A stretch of 64,000 bases of DNA from G965204755 sp965243415 (GTDB taxonomy: Bacteria; Acidobacteriota; Vicinamibacteria; Marinacidobacterales; Marinacidobacteraceae), in NCBI GenBank assembly GCA_965243415.1, contig OZ251549.1:620001-684000 (forward strand), given 5' to 3'. The first letter of the stretch is position 1. Every line of letters begins with the position of its first letter. Below, piece after piece: positions 60,268-64,000 of the stretch. Both the position numbers and the translations under genes were made by a program. Under the pieces are notes generated by a model. That model did no database searches and was not told the origin of the DNA. It worked only from the letters and a program-made list of their open reading frames with translations.

Positions 60268-61380
60268 TCAGCGCGCGGCGAGGCGGCGCAGCAGGAACGG
60301 TTTCAGGCCCGGCGTCGGCGCGTGGCACCAGGTGACCGGGCGGGCTCGTTCCGGGGGCCGCTCCTCCGCGCCGGATTCTTCGGCTGCGGTCTCGTCGAGC
60401 CGGACCAGCCACGGCGCGCTCCCGGCGGCGCCTTCCGGTACGACGTCCTCCGGGGCGGAGCGGACGGCGACACGCGCCGGCTCGCAGCGGAGCAGATCGG
60501 GGGCGAGGAACCAGGTCAGCGCGAAGGAGTCGAACGGGTAGGTCGCCCGCCGGCCGGTGTGCTCCTCGAACCAGTCGAGGTAGTCCTCCACCGGCCCGCG
60601 GAAGACCGCGCCGAACGGGGTGTCCCGGAGCCCGGCCCAGTCGGCGGCGGTAACCGGGAGCGCGACCGCGAATTCGAAGGGGACGAGGACGATCGGGGCG
60701 CCGCTCGCCAGCACGACTTCCACGGCCGTGGGGTCGAGTTCGAAGTTGAAGTCGGGCAGCGGGGTCGGGTCACCCGGAAAGGTGAGTGCCCCGGCCGGAC
60801 GCCGGCCGACGACGAGCGCCACGGTTTCGAGCCGCGACGCCAGGTCGGGCCGCTCGGTCAGGGCAGCGGCGAGGTTCGTCGCCGGGCCGAGCGCGGCCAC
60901 CGAGAGCGGGCCCTCCGAGAGCGCCCGGAGGAGCGCCCGGGAGGCCGGAGTCGGTTCGAGGGAGGGCGAGGCCGCGCCCCGGTGGACTTCGAGACCGGAG
61001 GGCCCGAACCGGGCGGCGAGGGACTCGGCGATGGGGAGCCCGACCGCGAGCGGCGCGTTCCCGAAGACCACGCTCACGCCCGCGACACGCACTTCCGGGG
61101 AGGCGAAGGCCAGCGCCAGGGCCACCCCGTCGTCCGGTTCGTGCCCGCCCCGCCTCACCGCCGGATCCACATCGAGCCACACCCGCCGGGCGGTCCCGGA
61201 ATCCTGCTCCCCGACGACCGCGCTCTCCGCCGGGACCGCGAACGACGCCGCGAGCGAAAGCGCCGCCGCCGAGGCGAGCAGGCGGGCCGACAGCCCGTGC
61301 CCGTCCAAGTGTCCGGCGCCGGCCAACGGACTCCCGCCGCGAGGCCGATTCACCCCGCGTGGGAACGGCCGGGCCGCCAT
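60268..61380 (-). CDS. secreted inosine/uridine-preferring nucleoside hydrolase family protein
   Basis: About 370 residues from ATG 61380. After a signal-like segment (ARLLASAAALSLAASFAV) comes the calcium-binding N-terminal motif, here VWLDVDPAV ... EPDDGVALALAF, with an insert between the two Asp pairs as in some secreted members. Further blocks are LSVAALGPATNLAAAL (usual ALGPLTNLA), FNFELDPTAVEVVLASG and the C-terminal YPFDSFALTWFL. The family hydrolyses ribonucleosides to base and ribose. The start is uncertain because the N-terminal 30 residues are unconserved. The 250-bp gap upstream (61381-61631) shows nothing recognisable. Confidence 0.8.
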   Translation of the reverse strand: MAARPFPRGVNRPRGGSPLAGAGHLDGHGLSARLLASAAALSLAASFAVPAESAVVGEQDSGTARRVWLDVDPAVRRGGHEPDDGVALALAFASPEVRVAGVSVVFGNAPLAVGLPIAESLAARFGPSGLEVHRGAASPSLEPTPASRALLRALSEGPLSVAALGPATNLAAALTERPDLASRLETVALVVGRRPAGALTFPGDPTPLPDFNFELDPTAVEVVLASGAPIVLVPFEFAVALPVTAADWAGLRDTPFGAVFRGPVEDYLDWFEEHTGRRATYPFDSFALTWFLAPDLLRCEPARVAVRSAPEDVVPEGAAGSAPWLVRLDETAAEESGAEERPPERARPVTWCHAPTPGLKPFLLRRLAAR

Positions 61381-61631
61381 GGAGTTCTGCGCCACGACCG
61401 GCGCGCTCTCCGGCGCGCGCCCCGGGCGACTGCCGCGGGGGAAAGTCGCCGCAGTGGCCATCCGCCCGGCAGCGCGAACGGAACCGCGCCGAGCCAAGCC
61501 GGGAGGGCCGTCGCCGAGCCCGGCGTCCGGTGAGGAGGGCGTTCCCCGCCGAGGCTGCGGGCGCCGCCCGAAGGGGACCCGCCGTGGAGGGGAGATCGGC
61601 CCGGCCGGAGGTCTGACGCCGGCCGGCGGGG

Positions 61632-63551
61632 TCACACCGCGACCGGTTCCGGCGGGGTGGAGGCGGGAGCGGCTTCTTCCGCCGGGGCCTCCACCGGGTC
61701 GTAGGCGTTCGCGGTGCGGTCCTCCAGCAGCGTCGGGAACGAGCCGCCGAGGAACGACTGGGCCAGGTCGTAGGTGTCCCGGTCGAGGTTCTTCCGGAGG
61801 CCCCGGTGGATCTCCGCGATCTTCCGCCGGGAGCGGTCGCAGAAGTTCTCCGCCAGCGGCCGCACTTCGGCCTCCTCGGCGCCGGCGGCGAGGAGCGCCT
61901 CGGCCCGGGAGACCACCGCCACCTGGGCGTACAACTCGGCGCCGAGGTCCACGAACCGCGCCAGCAGCACCTGGCGTTTCTCCAGCCCCGGACCGAACCG
62001 GAGCATCGCGTGGAACAGCCGCCGCGCCAGCCGCCGGCTGCCGTTCGCCGTGGCCCGCAGCCGCCGGCGCGCCCAGGCGGCCCCGCCGGCCGGCGCCCCC
62101 GCCGGCAGCCACAAACGCAGATACCAGGGGACATAGAACCCGGCGGCCCGGAGCGCGGCCAGTGCCCGCTTCCCGAAGGGGAGGGAAGGGTTCAGCACCG
62201 CCCCGGCGCGACGGAGGTGCGGGTCGAGCACTTCCCGGGCGATGAAGAGCCGCAGGATCTCGCTCGACCCTTCGAAGATGGTGTTGATCCGGTTGTCCCG
62301 CAGCGTGCGCTCCGCCGGGAAGGGGCGCTCGCCCCGGGCGGCGAGGGAGTCGGCGGTTTCGTAACCCCGGCCGCCGAGGACCTGGACCGTCTCGTCGGCG
62401 ATGCGCCAGGCCGCTTCGCTGGCGTACATCTTGGAGATCGCTGCCTCGATGCGGATGTCCGCACCGCCTGTATCCACGAGGAGCGAGGTCAGGTCGGACA
62501 TCGCCTCCACGGCGAAGGTGTCGCCCGCCATCCGTCCGATCTTGTCGGCGATCGCCGCGTGCTCGCCGATGGGCGCGCCCCACTGCACCCGCTCCCGCGC
62601 CCAGGTGCGGGCGATGTAGAGCGACCGCTTCGCCGTTCCCAGGCAGATGCCGGGCAAGGTGAGGCGCCCGGTGTTCAGGGTGGTCAGGGCGACGCGCAGT
62701 CCGCTGCCGACCGGGCCGAGCACATTGGCCCGGGGGATCCGCACCTCGGTGAACCGGATCACCCCGTTGTAGAGCGCCCGCAACCCCATGAACCGGCATC
62801 TGCGGACGATCTCGACCCCCGGCCAGCGGGTGTCCACGATGAAGGTGGTGATCCCCTCGCGTCCGCCCGGCTCCGGCGCCGGGGTGCGGGCCATCACCAC
62901 CAGCCAGCGGGCCTTCGTGCCGTTGGTGCACCACAGTTTCTCGCCGTTCAGCAGGAAGTGGCCGCCGTCCTCGGTGGGCTCCGCGCGCGCCTGCATCCGG
63001 GCGGCGTCCGAGCCGACGCTGGTCTCGGTGAGCGCGAACGCCGAGATGTCCCCGGCGGCCACCCGGGGCAGGAACTCGCGCTTCTGTTCCTCGGTGCCGA
63101 ACATCAGGATCGGCTGGGCGATGCCGATGGACTGGTGCGCCGAGAGGAGCGAGGCCAGGTTGCCGCAGTGGCTGCCGACGACCACCGCGGAGCGGGTGTA
63201 GGTGCGCTGCGAGAGGCCCAGGCCGCCGTACTCCTTTGGGATCTTGATCCCGAAGGCGCCCAGGTCGGCCAGGCCGGCGAACACTTCGTCGGGGATCTCG
63301 CCGGTGCGGTCGATGGCGTCGGCGTCCACCCGCTCCCGGAGGAAGGTCTCCAGTCGCTCCAGGAACGCTTCGCCTTCGGGTTCCGGGCCGGGGTCCGGGT
63401 AGGGCCGCACCAGGCCCAGGGCCGATCTCCCGAGGAACAGCCCGCCGGCGAAGGTCGGGTAGCGCCAGCCGATCTCGCGGGCCGACTCGGCCAACTCGAA
63501 GGCCGCCCGCTTGCCCGCGGACATCTTCGAGGTGTCGATGGTGGAGGTCAT
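61632..63551 (-). CDS. acyl-CoA dehydrogenase with C-terminal extension
   Basis: A 639-residue FAD enzyme of fatty-acid beta-oxidation type. It has the FAD/substrate blocks FALTETSVGSDAA, WCTNGTKARWLVV and ILGGRGYE-like VQVLGGRGYETAD, and the catalytic Glu in NTIFEGSSEILR. The first about 55 residues and the last about 180 (after DPHLRRAG) form extensions, the latter an extra helical domain resembling that of long/very-long-chain enzymes. ATG 63551 is the start. The short-chain dehydrogenase downstream of its start (63612) reads in the same direction and may be upstream in the same unit. Confidence 0.9.
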   Translation of the reverse strand: MTSTIDTSKMSAGKRAAFELAESAREIGWRYPTFAGGLFLGRSALGLVRPYPDPGPEPEGEAFLERLETFLRERVDADAIDRTGEIPDEVFAGLADLGAFGIKIPKEYGGLGLSQRTYTRSAVVVGSHCGNLASLLSAHQSIGIAQPILMFGTEEQKREFLPRVAAGDISAFALTETSVGSDAARMQARAEPTEDGGHFLLNGEKLWCTNGTKARWLVVMARTPAPEPGGREGITTFIVDTRWPGVEIVRRCRFMGLRALYNGVIRFTEVRIPRANVLGPVGSGLRVALTTLNTGRLTLPGICLGTAKRSLYIARTWARERVQWGAPIGEHAAIADKIGRMAGDTFAVEAMSDLTSLLVDTGGADIRIEAAISKMYASEAAWRIADETVQVLGGRGYETADSLAARGERPFPAERTLRDNRINTIFEGSSEILRLFIAREVLDPHLRRAGAVLNPSLPFGKRALAALRAAGFYVPWYLRLWLPAGAPAGGAAWARRRLRATANGSRRLARRLFHAMLRFGPGLEKRQVLLARFVDLGAELYAQVAVVSRAEALLAAGAEEAEVRPLAENFCDRSRRKIAEIHRGLRKNLDRDTYDLAQSFLGGSFPTLLEDRTANAYDPVEAPAEEAAPASTPPEPVAV

Positions 63552-63611
63552 TTCTCTGCTGTCGGCCGAACCCCCGATTCTACGCCCGGCGCCCGCCCGG
63601 GGAGGGCGGTT

Positions 63612-64000
63612 TCAGCGCCGGGTCGGGGGGCGGCCCTCGAAGGTGTCCATGGCCGCGTGGATGCCGAAGAAGGCGGCGATCGGGTCCAACCAGCCGCCCG
63701 GGAGCAGCCGGAGCAGTTTCAGCGAGTGGATGAACCAGGGCAGGACGACCACCGCGCGGTCGCGTTCGACGGCGCGGACGGTGGCGGCGGCGACCGCTTC
63801 CGGGCGCAGGATGGGCAGCAGGCGCGGGAAGCGGGTGCGCACGCCGGCGAACATCCCGGTGTCCACGAAGAAGGGGCAGACCAGGGTGGCGCGGACGCCC
63901 GGCGCAGTGCGGCGCAGTTCCGCGCGGAGCGATTCGTGGAAGCCGACCGCGGCGAACTTGGAAGCGCAGTAGTCCGAGAGGCCGGGCACGCCGATGAGGC
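63612..64000 (-). CDS. short-chain dehydrogenase/reductase, C-terminal part (runs off right edge)
   Basis: The minus strand is open from the window edge to the stop at 63612. The visible part has the active-site YCASKFAAVGF (YxxxK) followed by RATLVCPFFVDTGMF, typical of the PG-motif region after the SDR active site, and a hydrophobic C-terminal helix. The NAD(P)-binding GxxxGxG half lies outside the window. It precedes the acyl-CoA dehydrogenase by 60 bp in the direction of transcription. Confidence 0.85.
   Translation of the reverse strand, partial: LIGVPGLSDYCASKFAAVGFHESLRAELRRTAPGVRATLVCPFFVDTGMFAGVRTRFPRLLPILRPEAVAAATVRAVERDRAVVVLPWFIHSLKLLRLLPGGWLDPIAAFFGIHAAMDTFEGRPPTRR

Noticed and set aside
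61381..62934. Minus-strand frame joined upstream to the nucleoside hydrolase (888 codons)
   Set aside because: The upstream part is a shadow of the acyl-CoA dehydrogenase; the hydrolase begins near 61380 with a signal peptide.

Overview
This window is very GC-rich DNA (roughly 70% by impression) from a Gram-negative-type bacterium. Evidence for an outer-membrane lifestyle includes Sec, Tat and lipoprotein signals, a diheme periplasmic dehydrogenase, and an SPFH/NfeD pair. Gene content (CRTAC1 propeller, LVIVD propellers with Ig-like domains, a CslA-like glycosyltransferase, a PP0621-type small protein, the quinohemoprotein amine dehydrogenase operon) fits an environmental or host-associated proteobacterium, acidobacterium or relative. 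The sequence alone does not settle the phylum. Nearly every metabolic gene starts with ATG or GTG and many are translationally coupled by ATGA/GTGA overlaps.

Layout. 1-5708 is a defence island: the N-terminal part of an OLD/RecF-like ATPase running off the left edge, a 0.9 kb gene-free stretch with a 26-C homopolymer, a beta-class SPPY DNA methyltransferase, and a convergent operon of a second methyltransferase followed by two tandem, diverged TdeIII-family restriction enzymes. 6702-11787 holds a GT2 glycosyltransferase, a TPR protein, a small zinc-ribbon protein, a class II aldolase and a CRTAC1 protein. 11859-17974 is a type III-like Mod/Res pair. 18133-27632 is a co-directional run: Rieske oxygenase, proline-racemase-family enzyme, two paralogous LVIVD/Ig-like propellers around a YVTN propeller, a membrane protein and a hemerythrin. 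27984-34663 has a large unassigned proline-rich protein, a Dld/GlcD-type FAD/4Fe-4S oxidoreductase and a GIY-YIG protein.

34959-43825 contains a LodB/QhpG-like flavoprotein, a Tat-exported DSD1-type PLP enzyme, a Mod homologue with destroyed catalytic motifs, a Cas4-like/DUF2779 nuclease, a DUF4926 protein, a dual-specificity phosphatase, NfeD and an SPFH protein. 44301-51574 is a complete quinohemoprotein amine dehydrogenase operon (qhpA-D-C-B-F-E): three structural subunits, the radical SAM cross-linking enzyme, the ABC exporter and the leader protease. All cross-linked residues known from the Paracoccus gamma subunit are conserved. 51789-54107 is an MrfA-like helicase. 54184-63551 reads mostly leftward: alkaline phosphatase, a family of three secreted paralogues (the third broken by an amber stop), thiI, tRNA-Lys, tRNA-Arg, nucleoside hydrolase and acyl-CoA dehydrogenase. 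A short-chain dehydrogenase runs off the right edge.

Two genome-scale signals stand out. The tetranucleotide ACGT is almost absent from the resident genes but present in the left defence island, the GIY-YIG gene and the helicase, so it separates resident DNA from likely recent arrivals. Several intergenic regions carry imperfect tandem repeats (about 180-220 bp periods), two of which embed a dispersed element with the core CGTAAGTCGTTGAT.
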